46,962 nucleotides of DNA from positions 1-46,962 of the forward strand of contig NZ_QUMK01000045.1 of the NCBI RefSeq assembly GCF_010907035.1, written 5' to 3'. The stretch is from Rhodopseudomonas sp. BR0M22 (lineage in GTDB: Bacteria > Pseudomonadota > Alphaproteobacteria > Rhizobiales > Xanthobacteraceae). The notes below the pieces were generated by a model, which did not search any database, was not told where the DNA came from, and worked only from the letters and a program-made list of their open reading frames with translations. The translations under genes and the position numbers were made by a program. This document shows positions 9,013 through 18,231 of this stretch, piece after piece. The number at the start of each line of letters is the position of its first letter. Position 1 is the first letter of the stretch.

Positions 9013-9063
9013 GTTCGACGTTGGTTTCGCGTGAGATGCGGCTGCGGAACGCAGCCGCCTTCA

Positions 9064-11175
9064 TCAGAAAGTCACGCCGGCTTTGGCCAGATAGGTCCGG
9101 CCGGGCAGCGGATAGGCGCCGTAGCGGCCGGGCGTGAAGCTGCTGGCCACCGCGTAATCGTAGTATTGTGCGTTGAACAGGTTGATCACGCTCAGCGACC
9201 AGAAGAAGTGGTCGATCTCGCCGCTCAGTTTGACATCGACTGTGCCGTTCGCCGGGATCTTGACCTGGCTGTTGGCATTGTCGCTGTCCATGAAGCGACT
9301 GCTCCAGACCCGCGCGGTGGCATCGAACACGACGTATTTCTGCCAGACGTTCCAGGTCACGCCGGCATTCGCCGTATAGCGCGACACCAGCGGCACGTCG
9401 TTGCCCGAGAATGGTCCTTCGCGGAACGTTGCGCGGGTGTAGGCCGCGCCGCTGCGCAGCAACAGCGAGTCGCTGATGCGGATCGAAGAGGAGGTTTCGC
9501 CGCCATAACGGCGGGTCGGATCGAGATTGGTGTTGTAGAAGTTGACCGGGTCGTAGCGGATCTCGTTGGTCAGATCCATGTTGTAGACGCTCGTCTGCAT
9601 CTCGAACGGACCTGATTTGATCCGGAAGCCGCCTTCGACATCCACCGAGGTCTGGGTCTTGAGCGTGAACGTTCCCGGGATCGGATTGAAGAATGCGTCG
9701 TAGGACGGCCCGGAGGCGACGCGCTCGTCGACATTTGGGGTGCGGAACGCGCGGGCGGCGCGGGCAAACATGCTGAAGACGTCGTTGAAGCGATGTTCGA
9801 GGCCGACATGCAGCGCATGCTGGGTCTCGGTGCTGTCCAGCGGCAGCGCTTGCGCTCCGCCGAAATAGCCGGGCGCCAGCGGATTGAGCCGATCGGCGGC
9901 TTCGACCTTCACGCTCTGCACCCGGCCGCCATAGGAGAAGTCGGTGGTCGGCAGGACGGCGATCGTCTGTTGCCAATAGCCGGCGAGGGTCTTCTGCGAC
10001 AGGTTGTAGACGTGAACCGGCGGCGTGCCGCGATATTGGCCGCGGTCGGAATCATAGGTCGCGTCGTAATAGTCGAGACCGGTGAGGATCTTCGACGGCA
10101 GGCCGAAGAACGCGTTCTTGATGCTCAGCCGCGGCGTGATCGACCAGGTCTGCAGATGTGCGTCGAACGAGCTGGCGCTGAATGGCGACAGCGGCACATT
10201 GCCGAAATAGGCGGCCTGCTGGCGCTTGTCGCGCACGCCGCCATCGACGATCAGTTCGGCACCGTCCCAAAGCGATGTGGTGAAGCCGGCCGTGATATTG
10301 GTGCCCTGCTTGTCGGCGTAGTCGAACGGCGTGTTGGTGCCACGGCGGTCGGTCTGCAACTGATTCAGGCCGATCGACGGATCGACGGTCCGCGAGCCCG
10401 GCAGGCCGAGGCGTTGGTTGTCGCCCGAGATGTTGACGAACGCGCTGAAGTCGCTCGTCGTGTAACGCAGCTCACCCAGCGCATTGTTTTGTTCGAGTGC
10501 GTTGTTGGTACGGTAGCCGTCGGTGCGGACGTGATTGGCGAAGGCCGACGTCGACCATGGGCCGGAATTGAAAGCCGCCGACACCGCAGCGAGGCGCTGA
10601 TTGAACGAACCGACGCCGCCTTCGGCGCGGAACGATGCGGGTGGGCCGCCGGCACCGGTCTTGGTGACGATGTTGATGACGCCGCCGACAGCATTGTCGC
10701 CGTACAGCACCGCGCCGCTGCCGCCGCGAGTGATCTCGATGCGCTCGATCGATTGCAGCGGGAGGCTCGACAGGTCGATGCCCTGCAGATCGAGGTCGTT
10801 GAGACGGCGGCCGTTGATCAGGAACAACGTATTCGAGGTCGCGGTGGCGCCGAAACCTCGCAGATCGACCGAGGAGCCGGTGCCGTTGACGCCACCGTAC
10901 AGCGACGTGCTCTGCACACCGGGCGTCTGCGCGATGATGTCCTGCACGGTTTGGGCCGGTGAACGCGCGATGTCCTCGGCTGTGATCACCGTGCTGGACG
11001 TGCCGACGATGGCGTTGGAGGCGCGGGTCGCGGTGGCGCTGACGACGATCTCCGGCAGCACGTCCTGCGCGGCGGCGGGCGTGGCGAGCGAGAGCGCGGG
11101 CACCAGAATGGTGGAAGCGAGAAGCGCGCGTGAAAGTGCGGAGCAAGGCCGCGGCGCGGCGGGTCGGGAGTGCAT
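9064..11175 (-). CDS. btuB: TonB-dependent outer-membrane receptor, probable cobalamin transporter
   Basis: A 703-residue TonB-dependent receptor. A signal peptide ends near ATPAAAQ (residue 37), followed by a TonB box (PEIVVSAT), a plug domain (about 50-165, with LFLINGRRLND and IEITRGGSGAVLYGDNAVGG) and a beta-barrel ending in a terminal phenylalanine (KAGVTF), the usual outer-membrane assembly signal. The start ATG 11175 is preceded by GAGG nine bases upstream; the GTG at 11211 has no ribosome site. The cobalamin riboswitch directly upstream strongly suggests that the ligand is vitamin B12 or a related corrinoid. No btuFCD genes are in the window. Confidence 0.9.
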   Translation of the reverse strand: MHSRPAAPRPCSALSRALLASTILVPALSLATPAAAQDVLPEIVVSATATRASNAIVGTSSTVITAEDIARSPAQTVQDIIAQTPGVQSTSLYGGVNGTGSSVDLRGFGATATSNTLFLINGRRLNDLDLQGIDLSSLPLQSIERIEITRGGSGAVLYGDNAVGGVINIVTKTGAGGPPASFRAEGGVGSFNQRLAAVSAAFNSGPWSTSAFANHVRTDGYRTNNALEQNNALGELRYTTSDFSAFVNISGDNQRLGLPGSRTVDPSIGLNQLQTDRRGTNTPFDYADKQGTNITAGFTTSLWDGAELIVDGGVRDKRQQAAYFGNVPLSPFSASSFDAHLQTWSITPRLSIKNAFFGLPSKILTGLDYYDATYDSDRGQYRGTPPVHVYNLSQKTLAGYWQQTIAVLPTTDFSYGGRVQSVKVEAADRLNPLAPGYFGGAQALPLDSTETQHALHVGLEHRFNDVFSMFARAARAFRTPNVDERVASGPSYDAFFNPIPGTFTLKTQTSVDVEGGFRIKSGPFEMQTSVYNMDLTNEIRYDPVNFYNTNLDPTRRYGGETSSSIRISDSLLLRSGAAYTRATFREGPFSGNDVPLVSRYTANAGVTWNVWQKYVVFDATARVWSSRFMDSDNANSQVKIPANGTVDVKLSGEIDHFFWSLSVINLFNAQYYDYAVASSFTPGRYGAYPLPGRTYLAKAGVTF

Positions 11176-11295
11176 AAGGTTCAACCTCGGCTGACGTCTG
11201 TGGCACGTCACAGCGAACGAGGTCTCACCGAGCTTTTCGGAAGCGGTGAAGACAATGCCTGCAATTCCCGGCCGGCAACTTCGCGTGTGACCACG

Positions 11296-11475
11296 AGCGA
11301 CGGCAGGTCTCCTGGCTCGCGGTTGATCTTCCGTCGCCTTCCCAGGACCGAGGTTCCCAGTGGCATCCGACGAAAGACGATCCGCTTACAGTTGCGGGAA
11401 CAGCTACGGCCTGGAACGCAAAAAATGGCAGCGTTCGCACCGTATTCCCTTTTCATCCCTCTCGGGAACCGTCGA
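11296..11475 (-). promoter_or_regulatory. Cobalamin (B12) riboswitch upstream of btuB
   Basis: Read on the minus strand, the leader shows the hallmark blocks of the adenosylcobalamin riboswitch in order: AAAAGGGAA followed by GGTGCGAA (about 11450-11432), CTGTTCCCGCAACTGTAAGC (about 11404-11385), GGATGCCACTGGG (the B12-box type GCCACTG core, about 11368-11356), GGTCCTGGGAAGGCGACGG, and GAGCCAGGAGACCTGCC closing the 3' side (about 11318-11302). It ends about 120 bases before the btuB start. Such elements repress expression when coenzyme B12 is plentiful. Exact ends are approximate. Confidence 0.95.
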
Positions 11476-11620
11476 GGCCATCTAGAAGTCGCGGGATTCG
11501 CGAGTCAATTCGTCGAAGGCGACGCCGGGTGCAATCGTGGTCGGATTGTGACCGGCTGTGACTTGCGTGTAACAGCCGGGTCTGTACACCTCGCACGATA
11601 GTTGGAGCGGCAGGCGGACG

Positions 11621-12304
11621 ATGGCGGAATTCGTGGTGGAGTACGGCAAGGATGGACGGCGCGTCGAGCCCGACGGCCGGCTCGATGCCGCTGCGTTTCA
11701 TCGCAACGATGCGCCGATCCGCTCCGTGCTGGCGCGGTTGCTCGCCGGCCGGCAGGGTGACGTGCTCGAAGCTGGCAGCGGCACCGGCCAGCACATCGCG
11801 GCGCTAGCGCGGGAACACCCCTCGATCGTGTGGTGGCCGAGCGACGTCAACGACCAGCACCTCAAGAGCATCGCCGCTTGGCGGGCCCATGCGGCGTTGC
11901 CGAACCTGCGCCCGCCCCAGCGAATCGACCTTGCCGATCCCGCCTGGTCGGTCGCGTCAGCCGAAGCGGCTGCTCCCGGTGAGTTGCTGGCGGTGTTCTG
12001 CGCCAATGTCCTGCACATCGCGCCATGGCGGGTCGCCGAAGGACTGCTGGCGGGCGCCGGAAGGTTGCTGCGCCAGGACGGCATGCTGGTGCTGTACGGG
12101 CCGTACAAGCGGGGCGGCGATCACACCGCGCTCAGCAATGCGGTGTTCGACACCAGCCTGCGCGACGCCAATCCCGAGTGGGGCGTGCGCGACGTTGCGG
12201 ATGTGGAACGGCTCGGTGCCAGCGCCGGCCTGGCGCTGAGCGAGATCGTCGAGATGCCGGCCAACAATCTGATACTGGTGTTTGTCCGAGCAAAACCCGC
12301 GTAG
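11621..12304 (+). CDS. DUF938 family SAM-dependent methyltransferase-like protein
   Basis: A 227-residue class I methyltransferase fold. The SAM-binding motif I is VLEAGSGTGQHIAALA (about residues 48-63), with PSDVND as the acidic motif II and ANVLHIAPW as the post-motif typical of DUF938. The N-terminal FHRNDAPIRSVL stretch is also characteristic. Substrate unknown for the family. ATG 11621 follows GGCAGGCGGACG. It is divergent from the riboswitch-controlled btuB; whether it is B12-related is not indicated. Confidence 0.88.
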   Translation: MAEFVVEYGKDGRRVEPDGRLDAAAFHRNDAPIRSVLARLLAGRQGDVLEAGSGTGQHIAALAREHPSIVWWPSDVNDQHLKSIAAWRAHAALPNLRPPQRIDLADPAWSVASAEAAAPGELLAVFCANVLHIAPWRVAEGLLAGAGRLLRQDGMLVLYGPYKRGGDHTALSNAVFDTSLRDANPEWGVRDVADVERLGASAGLALSEIVEMPANNLILVFVRAKPA

Positions 12305-12413
12305 GCCCATGCACGGCCGCCGATGGTGCGGCGGGTTGATCGCGCTCCGCCCGGCCCTATGATGCGCGCCATTCGCCGGCCGGCGTCGGCCGGTGCGAGG
12401 AGATTCCCTGCCG

Positions 12414-13661
12414 ATGGTCGATGCGACGGCCAACGACATCGTCGAAGACGATGCCCGTGCCCGCTCCAACGTGGTGCGGCTGGTCGCGGCGCAGGCGCTG
12501 ACCGGCGCCAACGCCGCGGTGATCTTCGCGACCGGGTCGATTATCGGCGCCCAGCTCGCGCCGGAGATGTCGCTCGCGACCGTGCCGCTGTCGATGTATG
12601 TGCTCGGCCTTGCTGCCGGCACACTGCCCACGGGTTGGATCGCGCGGGTTTACGGTCGCCGCGTCGCGTTCATGATCGGCACCGGCTGCGGCACGCTCAC
12701 CGGCGTGCTCGGTGCCATCGCCATCCTGTACGGCTCGTTCCTGCTGTTCTGTGCCGCGACCTTCATCGGCGGGCTGTACGCTGCGGTGTCGCAATCCTAT
12801 CGGTTTGCCGCCGCCGACGGCGCCAGCGCGGCCTATCGCCCGAAGGCGATGTCGTGGGTGATGGCCGGTGGCGTGTTCGCCGGCGTGCTCGGTCCGCAGC
12901 TCGTGCAGTGGACCATGAACGTCTGGCAGCCCTATTTGTTCGCGTTCTCCTACGTGGTGCAGGCGGCGATTGCGCTGATCGCGATGGCGGTGCTGTGGGG
13001 CGTCGATGCGCCGAGGCCGAAGCCGGCGGAGCGTACCGGCGGCCGGCCGCTGCTGGAGATCGTGCGGCAGCCGCGCTTCATCGCCGCGGCGCTGTGCGGC
13101 GCCATCGCCTATCCGATGATGAATCTGGTGATGACGTCGGCGCCGCTGGCGATGCAGATGTGCGGGCTCAGCGTCGGTGATTCCAATTTCGGCCTGCAAT
13201 GGCACATCGTTGCGATGTACGCCCCGAGCTTCGTCACCGGTTCGCTGATTGCCAAGTTCGGCGCGCCGCGTGTGGTCGCCGCCGGCCTGATCCTGGAAGC
13301 GCTCGGTGCGTCGATTGGTCTGCTCGGCGTCACCGCGCCGCACTTCTGGGCGACGCTGTTCGTGATCGGCGTCGGATGGAATCTGGCGTTCGTCGGCGCC
13401 TCGGCGCTGGTGCTGGAGACGCATCAGCCGAGCGAGAAGAACAAGGTTCAGGCGTTCAACGATTTCATCATCTTCGGGCTGATGGCGCTGGGTTCGTTTG
13501 CGTCCGGGCAGTTGCTGGCGAATTACGGCTGGACCACCGTGAACCTCGCGGTGTTCCCGCCGGTGCTGCTCGGCCTGATCGTGCTGGCGGTCACCGGCTG
13601 GTCGAAAGTCCGGAAGCGGGTGGCCGTCGCCGCGCCTGAACTGTCCGATCGCGGCGTCTGA
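12414..13661 (+). CDS. MFS transporter
   Basis: A 415-residue carrier with 12 predicted helices. The helix 2-3 loop reads GWIARVYGRRVAF, a clear MFS A-motif (G-x-x-x-D/R-x-x-GRR). The start ATG 12414 is preceded by GCGAGGAGA about 11 bases upstream; the GTG at 12393 lies before that site and is rejected. Substrate class cannot be assigned. It is followed 86 bases later by another, unrelated MFS gene on the same strand. Confidence 0.87.
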   Translation: MVDATANDIVEDDARARSNVVRLVAAQALTGANAAVIFATGSIIGAQLAPEMSLATVPLSMYVLGLAAGTLPTGWIARVYGRRVAFMIGTGCGTLTGVLGAIAILYGSFLLFCAATFIGGLYAAVSQSYRFAAADGASAAYRPKAMSWVMAGGVFAGVLGPQLVQWTMNVWQPYLFAFSYVVQAAIALIAMAVLWGVDAPRPKPAERTGGRPLLEIVRQPRFIAAALCGAIAYPMMNLVMTSAPLAMQMCGLSVGDSNFGLQWHIVAMYAPSFVTGSLIAKFGAPRVVAAGLILEALGASIGLLGVTAPHFWATLFVIGVGWNLAFVGASALVLETHQPSEKNKVQAFNDFIIFGLMALGSFASGQLLANYGWTTVNLAVFPPVLLGLIVLAVTGWSKVRKRVAVAAPELSDRGV

Positions 13662-13747
13662 CCGCGCAACAATACGGCCGGCCGCAAGCGCCGGATCGAG
13701 GGAGTGAACACGATGCCGTCGCGCGCGACCAATCACGCTCGCCTACG

Positions 13748-14965
13748 ATGGTGAATCCTTCGGCTCCCGACGAGACCTCGTTCCGCTATCACGGTTGGCG
13801 GATCGTCACGGTGTGCTTCATCGTCGCCACCTTCGGCTGGGGGCTCGGCTTCTACGGCCAGAGCGTGTACCTCGCCGAGCTGGCCCGGACGCACGGCTGG
13901 CCGTCGTCGCAGATCGCGATTGCTACCACCTTCTTCTATCTCACCGGTGCGCTGCTGGTCGCCTTCGTCGGCGACGTGATCCGCCTGATCGGTGCGCGAG
14001 CCTGCCTGCTCGGCGGCATCGCCGCGATGGCGATCGGCACCGTGCTGCTCGGCCGCATCGATGCGCCGTGGCAGCTTTATGCCGTCGACGCGATCCTCGC
14101 GGTCGGGTGGGCTGGCACCAGCCTCGGGGCGATCACCAACACGCTCGGCTTGTGGTTCGACCGGCGTCGCGGCATGGCGATCAGTCTGGCGCTGAACGGC
14201 GCCAGTTTCGGCGGCATCGCCGGCGTGCCGCTGCTGGTGGCGCTGATCGGGGCGCTCGGCTTCACCGGGGCGACCTCGGCGGCGGCCATCGCCGCGGTGG
14301 TGTTGCTGATGCCGCTGGTCGCCATCGTCATTACACCGCCGCCGCATCTTGCCATCGCTTCGGGGACGGCGACCTCGCCCAGGGCGCTGTCGTCCGGTGC
14401 GATCCGCGGCAGCGCGCTGCGCAACCTCGGATTCCTGACCGCGACGGTCGCGTTCTCGCTGGTGCTGTTCGCGCAAGTCGGTTTCATCGTCCACCTGATC
14501 GCCTATCTCGACCCGCTTATCGGCCGCGAGCGTGCCGCGCTGGCGATGTCGCTGCTCACCGCGATGGCCGTGGTCGGCCGGGTATCGCTGTCGGTGGTGA
14601 TCGACCGGCTCGATCAGCGTCTGGTCTCGGCGCTGTCGTTCGCCAGTCAGGCGGCGGCGCTGGGTGTGCTGATCTCCACCCGCGATGCGACGCTGCTGCT
14701 GGCCGCCTGCGCGCTGTTCGGCTTTTCGGTGGGCAATCTGATCACCTTGCCGGCGCTGATCATTCAGCGCGAATTTCCCACCTCGTCGTTCGGCGTTCTG
14801 GTCGCGCTCAACACCGCGATCAACCAGGTCGCCTACGCGTTCGGTCCTGGTGTCGTCGGTCTGCTGCGCGATGCCTCTGGCAGCTACACGGCGCCGTTCG
14901 CCGGCTGTATCGCCCTGCAACTCGCCGCCGCAGCGCTAATCATGGTGCGGCGGGAGCGCAGATGA
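13748..14965 (+). CDS. MFS transporter, monocarboxylate/oxalate-like type
   Basis: A 405-residue, 12-helix carrier. The opening RYHGWRIVTVCFIVATFGWGLGFYG and the loop LWFDRRRGMAISLALNGASFGG resemble the monocarboxylate porter/oxalate-formate antiporter branch, which moves small organic acids. No convincing ribosome site precedes ATG 13748, so the exact start is uncertain. It converges with the carboxymuconolactone decarboxylase-family gene, with only 51 bases between stops, including a short GCCGG/CCGGC inverted repeat. Confidence 0.86.
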   Translation: MVNPSAPDETSFRYHGWRIVTVCFIVATFGWGLGFYGQSVYLAELARTHGWPSSQIAIATTFFYLTGALLVAFVGDVIRLIGARACLLGGIAAMAIGTVLLGRIDAPWQLYAVDAILAVGWAGTSLGAITNTLGLWFDRRRGMAISLALNGASFGGIAGVPLLVALIGALGFTGATSAAAIAAVVLLMPLVAIVITPPPHLAIASGTATSPRALSSGAIRGSALRNLGFLTATVAFSLVLFAQVGFIVHLIAYLDPLIGRERAALAMSLLTAMAVVGRVSLSVVIDRLDQRLVSALSFASQAAALGVLISTRDATLLLAACALFGFSVGNLITLPALIIQREFPTSSFGVLVALNTAINQVAYAFGPGVVGLLRDASGSYTAPFAGCIALQLAAAALIMVRRERR

Positions 14966-15016
14966 CCTTTTCTGTCGTCATGCGGGGCGGCCGGAACGCG
15001 CCCGGCGAATGCGGCT

Positions 15017-15562
15017 TTACGTCAGCTCCGGCGTCTCGCCCTCCGGCAGCGGAAACTGATAGGTGTTGAGCGTCATCGACACCATCGTGTAGTAGCCGCA
15101 CAGTCCGATCACCTCCGCCAGCCCGCGCTCGCCGAGCAGCCGCATCGCCTCGTCGTACAGCGGCTGCGGCAGCCCCTTGGCTTCGTGCAGCGACCGCGCC
15201 ACGTCGTAGATCACCTGGGCCTTCGCGCTGTCGAAGGACGGCGTGCGGCGGTCGCGGATCGCGTCGATGATTTTTGGATCGAGCCCGCCGTCGAGCGCCA
15301 TCTTCTTGTGCGCGTACCATTCGAACTGCGCGGTCCAGTGCCGAGCCGTCACCAGGATGGCGAGTTCGGATTCCGCCGCGGTGAGTGACGTGTCGTAGCG
15401 TAGGAAGGCGCCGAGCCGTGTGGCGTGCCGCGCCATCTCCGGGCTCGCCAGCCACGCCATCATCGGCGGCGGCGGGCTGCCGCGCTTGCTGGCGATCGAC
15501 TCGTCGTAGATGGCGCGTTGCTCGGCGCTCATTTCGCCAGGCGAAAGTAATTTCAGGCGCAT
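15017..15562 (-). CDS. Carboxymuconolactone decarboxylase (AhpD-like) family protein
   Basis: A 181-residue soluble helical protein. It contains the family core ESELAILVTARHWTAQFEW followed by YAHKKMALDGGLD (about residues 72-103), but no CxxC pair, so it is unlike the thiol peroxidase AhpD and closer to the decarboxylase-like branch. The start MRLKLLSPGEMS has an AGAGGA site upstream; the 61-residue extension up to 15745 reads as arginine-rich shadow of the divergent gene's leader. It is divergent from an acyl-CoA dehydrogenase, which suggests a role in breakdown of an organic acid, but the reaction is unknown. Confidence 0.85.
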   Translation of the reverse strand: MRLKLLSPGEMSAEQRAIYDESIASKRGSPPPPMMAWLASPEMARHATRLGAFLRYDTSLTAAESELAILVTARHWTAQFEWYAHKKMALDGGLDPKIIDAIRDRRTPSFDSAKAQVIYDVARSLHEAKGLPQPLYDEAMRLLGERGLAEVIGLCGYYTMVSMTLNTYQFPLPEGETPELT

Positions 15563-15726
15563 CCTGTTGGATCCTCTTTGGCTGTCCGGCATCCGATCCC
15601 TAGCGCATCGCCGCAAGACCGCATCCCGAGACAGATATTGAATTCCACCGCGCGACGCGCCAAGGTCGCCGCCAACAATGCATCGCCGGCGCGCAAAGCG
15701 CCGGCGCAAATGTGGATGGAAACCGC

Positions 15727-16911
15727 ATGACCGATCTCGATACATTCCGCGCCGAGACCCGTGCCTGGCTCGAGGCCAATTGCCCCGCCGAGATGCGCAC
15801 GCCGATGCAAGGTGACGAGGACAATTTCTGGGGCGGCCGCAACGCCAAATTCGCCTCCGAGGCGCAGAAGGTGTGGTTCGAGCGGATGCGCGACAAGGGC
15901 TGGACGGTGCCGGATTGGCCGACCCAATACGGCGGCGGCGGGCTCGACGGCGCGCAGCACAAAGTGTTGCGCGAAGAGATGGCTGCGATCGGCGCTCGCT
16001 CGCCGCTGTCCTCGTTCGGCATCTGGATGCTTGGGCCGGCGCTGCTGAAATACGGCAACGAGCAGCAGAAGGCCGAGCACCTGCCGAAGATCGCCCGCGG
16101 CGAAATCCGCTGGTGCCAGGGCTATTCCGAGCCGAACGCCGGATCGGATCTGGCCTCGCTGCAGACCCGCGCGGTGCCCGACGGCGACGACTTCATCATC
16201 AACGGCTCGAAGATCTGGACATCCTACGCCAACTACGCGGACTGGATCTTCTGTCTGGTGCGGACCGACCCCGCCGCCAAGAAGCACGACGGCATCAGCT
16301 TCATCCTGTTCGACATGACCTCGAAGGGCGTGACGACGAAGCCGATCCTGCTGATCTCCGGCAAATCGCCGTTCTGCGAGACCTTCTTCGACAACGTCCG
16401 GGTGCCGCAGTCGCACGTCGTCGGCACCATCAATCGCGGCTGGGACGTTGCGAAGTATCTGTTGCAGCACGAGCGCGCGATGATCTCCGGGATGGGCGGC
16501 CGCGACGGCGGCCGGCCGCTTGGTCAGGTCGCGGCGGATTCGCTCGGCACCGACGATCAGGGCCGGCTCGACGATCCGATCCTGCGCGGCCAGATCGCGA
16601 CGTTCGATGTCGACGAGGCGGCACTCGCCTGCGCGGCGGAGCGGGCGGTCGATCTCGCCAAGGCCGGCCAACTGCATCCGGCGTTCTCGTCGGCGATGAA
16701 GTATTACGGCACCGAGCTGAACAAGCGTCGCCACGAGATCCTGATGTCGGCCGGCGGCATCGATGCGCTGGAGTGGGAGAGCGAGCGCAGCCAAGAAGGC
16801 AGCCGCGCCCGCGCCTGGCTGCGCACCAAGGCCAACTCGATCGAGGGCGGCACCAGCGAAGTGATGCTCGGCATCGTCGCCAAGCGCATCCTGGATCTGC
16901 CGGGGGCGTAG
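15727..16911 (+). CDS. Acyl-CoA dehydrogenase, larger subunit type (PimC/FadE-like)
   Basis: A 394-residue flavoprotein of the acyl-CoA dehydrogenase superfamily, which oxidises an acyl-CoA to the 2,3-enoyl-CoA. The flavin/substrate signature WCQGYSEPNAGSDLASLQTR is at about residues 130-150, followed by IINGSKIWTSYANYADW. Near the C-terminus SIEGGTSEVMLGIVAKRILD takes the place of the YEGT-type catalytic segment of MCAD. ATG 15727 follows TGGATGGA; a GTG 15 bases upstream is also possible. A second, shorter dehydrogenase gene follows 155 bases later; such large/small pairs occur as heteromeric enzymes for dicarboxylic, cyclic or steroid-derived acyl-CoAs (for example PimC-PimD). The substrate here is inferred only at that level. 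Confidence 0.9.
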   Translation: MTDLDTFRAETRAWLEANCPAEMRTPMQGDEDNFWGGRNAKFASEAQKVWFERMRDKGWTVPDWPTQYGGGGLDGAQHKVLREEMAAIGARSPLSSFGIWMLGPALLKYGNEQQKAEHLPKIARGEIRWCQGYSEPNAGSDLASLQTRAVPDGDDFIINGSKIWTSYANYADWIFCLVRTDPAAKKHDGISFILFDMTSKGVTTKPILLISGKSPFCETFFDNVRVPQSHVVGTINRGWDVAKYLLQHERAMISGMGGRDGGRPLGQVAADSLGTDDQGRLDDPILRGQIATFDVDEAALACAAERAVDLAKAGQLHPAFSSAMKYYGTELNKRRHEILMSAGGIDALEWESERSQEGSRARAWLRTKANSIEGGTSEVMLGIVAKRILDLPGA

Positions 16912-16918
16912 TAGGGGG

Positions 16919-17023
16919 CCTCATCCTGAGGAGCGGCCGTCAGGCCGCGTCTCGAAGGATGAGGGGCCCCGGCGCTCATGGTTCGAGACGGCGCGCTGCG
17001 CGCGCCTCCTCACCATGAGGTCC
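16919..17023 (+). repeat. Mosaic palindromic repeat, copy 1 (plus orientation)
   Basis: About 105 bases made of two hairpin modules. Module X runs from CCTCATCCTGAGGAGC to GTCTCGAAGGATG; module Y runs from CATGGTTCGAGACGGCGC to GCGCCTCCTCACCATGAGG. The same two modules occur, in the same order but on the minus strand, at 43269-43373. It begins 8 bases after the stop of the first acyl-CoA dehydrogenase and fills most of the gap to the second, so the folded RNA probably affects relative expression or stability in this operon. Such elements are typical dispersed repeats of Bradyrhizobiaceae. Confidence 0.85.
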
Positions 17024-17066
17024 TCGTATCGTTGCAACATCATTGATCTGATCGGAAACCTCACCC

Positions 17067-18206
17067 ATGGCTCTCGTCCTCACTGAAGAACAAACCATGC
17101 TGCGCGATTCCGCGCGCGGGCTGATCGGCGACAAGGCGCCGGTCGCGCATTTGCGCAAGCTGCGCGACGAACGCGACGCCACCGGCTTCTCACGCGAACT
17201 GTGGAAGAGCTTCGCCGAGATGGGGCTGGCCGGCCTGCTGGTGCCGGAAGAGTTCGGCGGCTCGGGGCTCGGCTGTGTCGAGGCCGGTGTGGTGATGGAA
17301 GAGATCGGCCGCAATCTGACGCCGTCGCCGTTCCTGTCGACTGCAGTGCTGGCCGCTTCGGCGCTGGCCCGCGGCGGTTCGGCAGCGCAGAAGAAAACGT
17401 TTCTACCCAAGATCGCCGATGGCTCGCTGATCGCTGCGCTGGCGATCGACGAGGGTGCCAAGCATCGGCCCGCAAAGATCGCGCTGCAGGCAACCCGCGC
17501 CGGCAACGGCTTCAAGCTCAAGGGCGACAAGGCGCTGGTGGTCGACGGGCATGTTGCCGATCTGCTGATCGTCGCCGCGCGGAGTTCCGGCGCACCGGGC
17601 AATGCCGACGGCTTGACGCTGTTCCTGGTCGACCCCAAGGCCAAGGGCGTTGCGATCGAGCGCACCGTGATGGTCGACGCGCACAACGCGGCGCGGATCA
17701 GCTTCGACGACGTCGAGGTGAATGCCGATCAGGTGCTCGGCGAAGTCGACCGCGGCGGTGCGCTGCTCGAGGCGGTGCTCAATGTCGGCCGTGCCGCTGC
17801 TGCGGCCGAAATGCTCGGGGTCGCCGACGAGGCGTTCGGGCGGACCGTGAGCTATCTGAAAGAGCGCAAGCAGTTCGGCAAGCTGATCGGCGAGTTCCAG
17901 GCGCTGCAGCACCGCGCCGCACACCTCTACACCGAGATCGAGATCCTGCGCGCCGCGGTGCTCAAGGCGCTGCAGGCGGTCGACGCCGATGCGGCTCAGG
18001 CGCGGGTGGCTGTTGCGGTCGCCAAGGCCAAGGCCGGCACGGTGACGACGCTCGCAGTGCAGGAAGGCGTACAGATGCACGGCGGCATGGGCATGACCGA
18101 CCAGTTCGACGTCGGCCTGTTCATGAAGCGCGCCCGCGTGCTGCAGGAACTGCTCGGCGACAGTGCCTACCACGCCGAAGCGCTGGCGGAGTTGAAGAAG
18201 TACTGA
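17067..18206 (+). CDS. Acyl-CoA dehydrogenase, smaller subunit type (PimD/FadE-like)
   Basis: A 379-residue acyl-CoA dehydrogenase with an N-terminal helical domain (LTEEQTMLRDSARGLI), a central beta domain with the weakly conserved IDEGAKHRP segment in place of the usual flavin-binding signature, and a C-terminal domain with FGKLIGEFQALQHRAA and QMHGGMGMTDQFDVGLFMKR. The last motif is typical of the second subunit of paired dehydrogenases. The central binding motif is less conserved than in the preceding gene, which fits a heteromer in which the two subunits share cofactor and substrate sites. Start ATG 17067 directly precedes ALVLTEEQ, the expected N-terminus. Confidence 0.88.
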   Translation: MALVLTEEQTMLRDSARGLIGDKAPVAHLRKLRDERDATGFSRELWKSFAEMGLAGLLVPEEFGGSGLGCVEAGVVMEEIGRNLTPSPFLSTAVLAASALARGGSAAQKKTFLPKIADGSLIAALAIDEGAKHRPAKIALQATRAGNGFKLKGDKALVVDGHVADLLIVAARSSGAPGNADGLTLFLVDPKAKGVAIERTVMVDAHNAARISFDDVEVNADQVLGEVDRGGALLEAVLNVGRAAAAAEMLGVADEAFGRTVSYLKERKQFGKLIGEFQALQHRAAHLYTEIEILRAAVLKALQAVDADAAQARVAVAVAKAKAGTVTTLAVQEGVQMHGGMGMTDQFDVGLFMKRARVLQELLGDSAYHAEALAELKKY

Positions 18207-18231
18207 GGTCCGTTCGTCAGGGCGCTTGCGT

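Noticed and set aside
13733-14920. A 395-codon minus-strand frame opposite the second MFS gene
   Set aside because: Low-complexity Arg/Gln/Asp composition typical of antisense frames in GC-rich DNA; the MFS frame shows clear helices and motifs.
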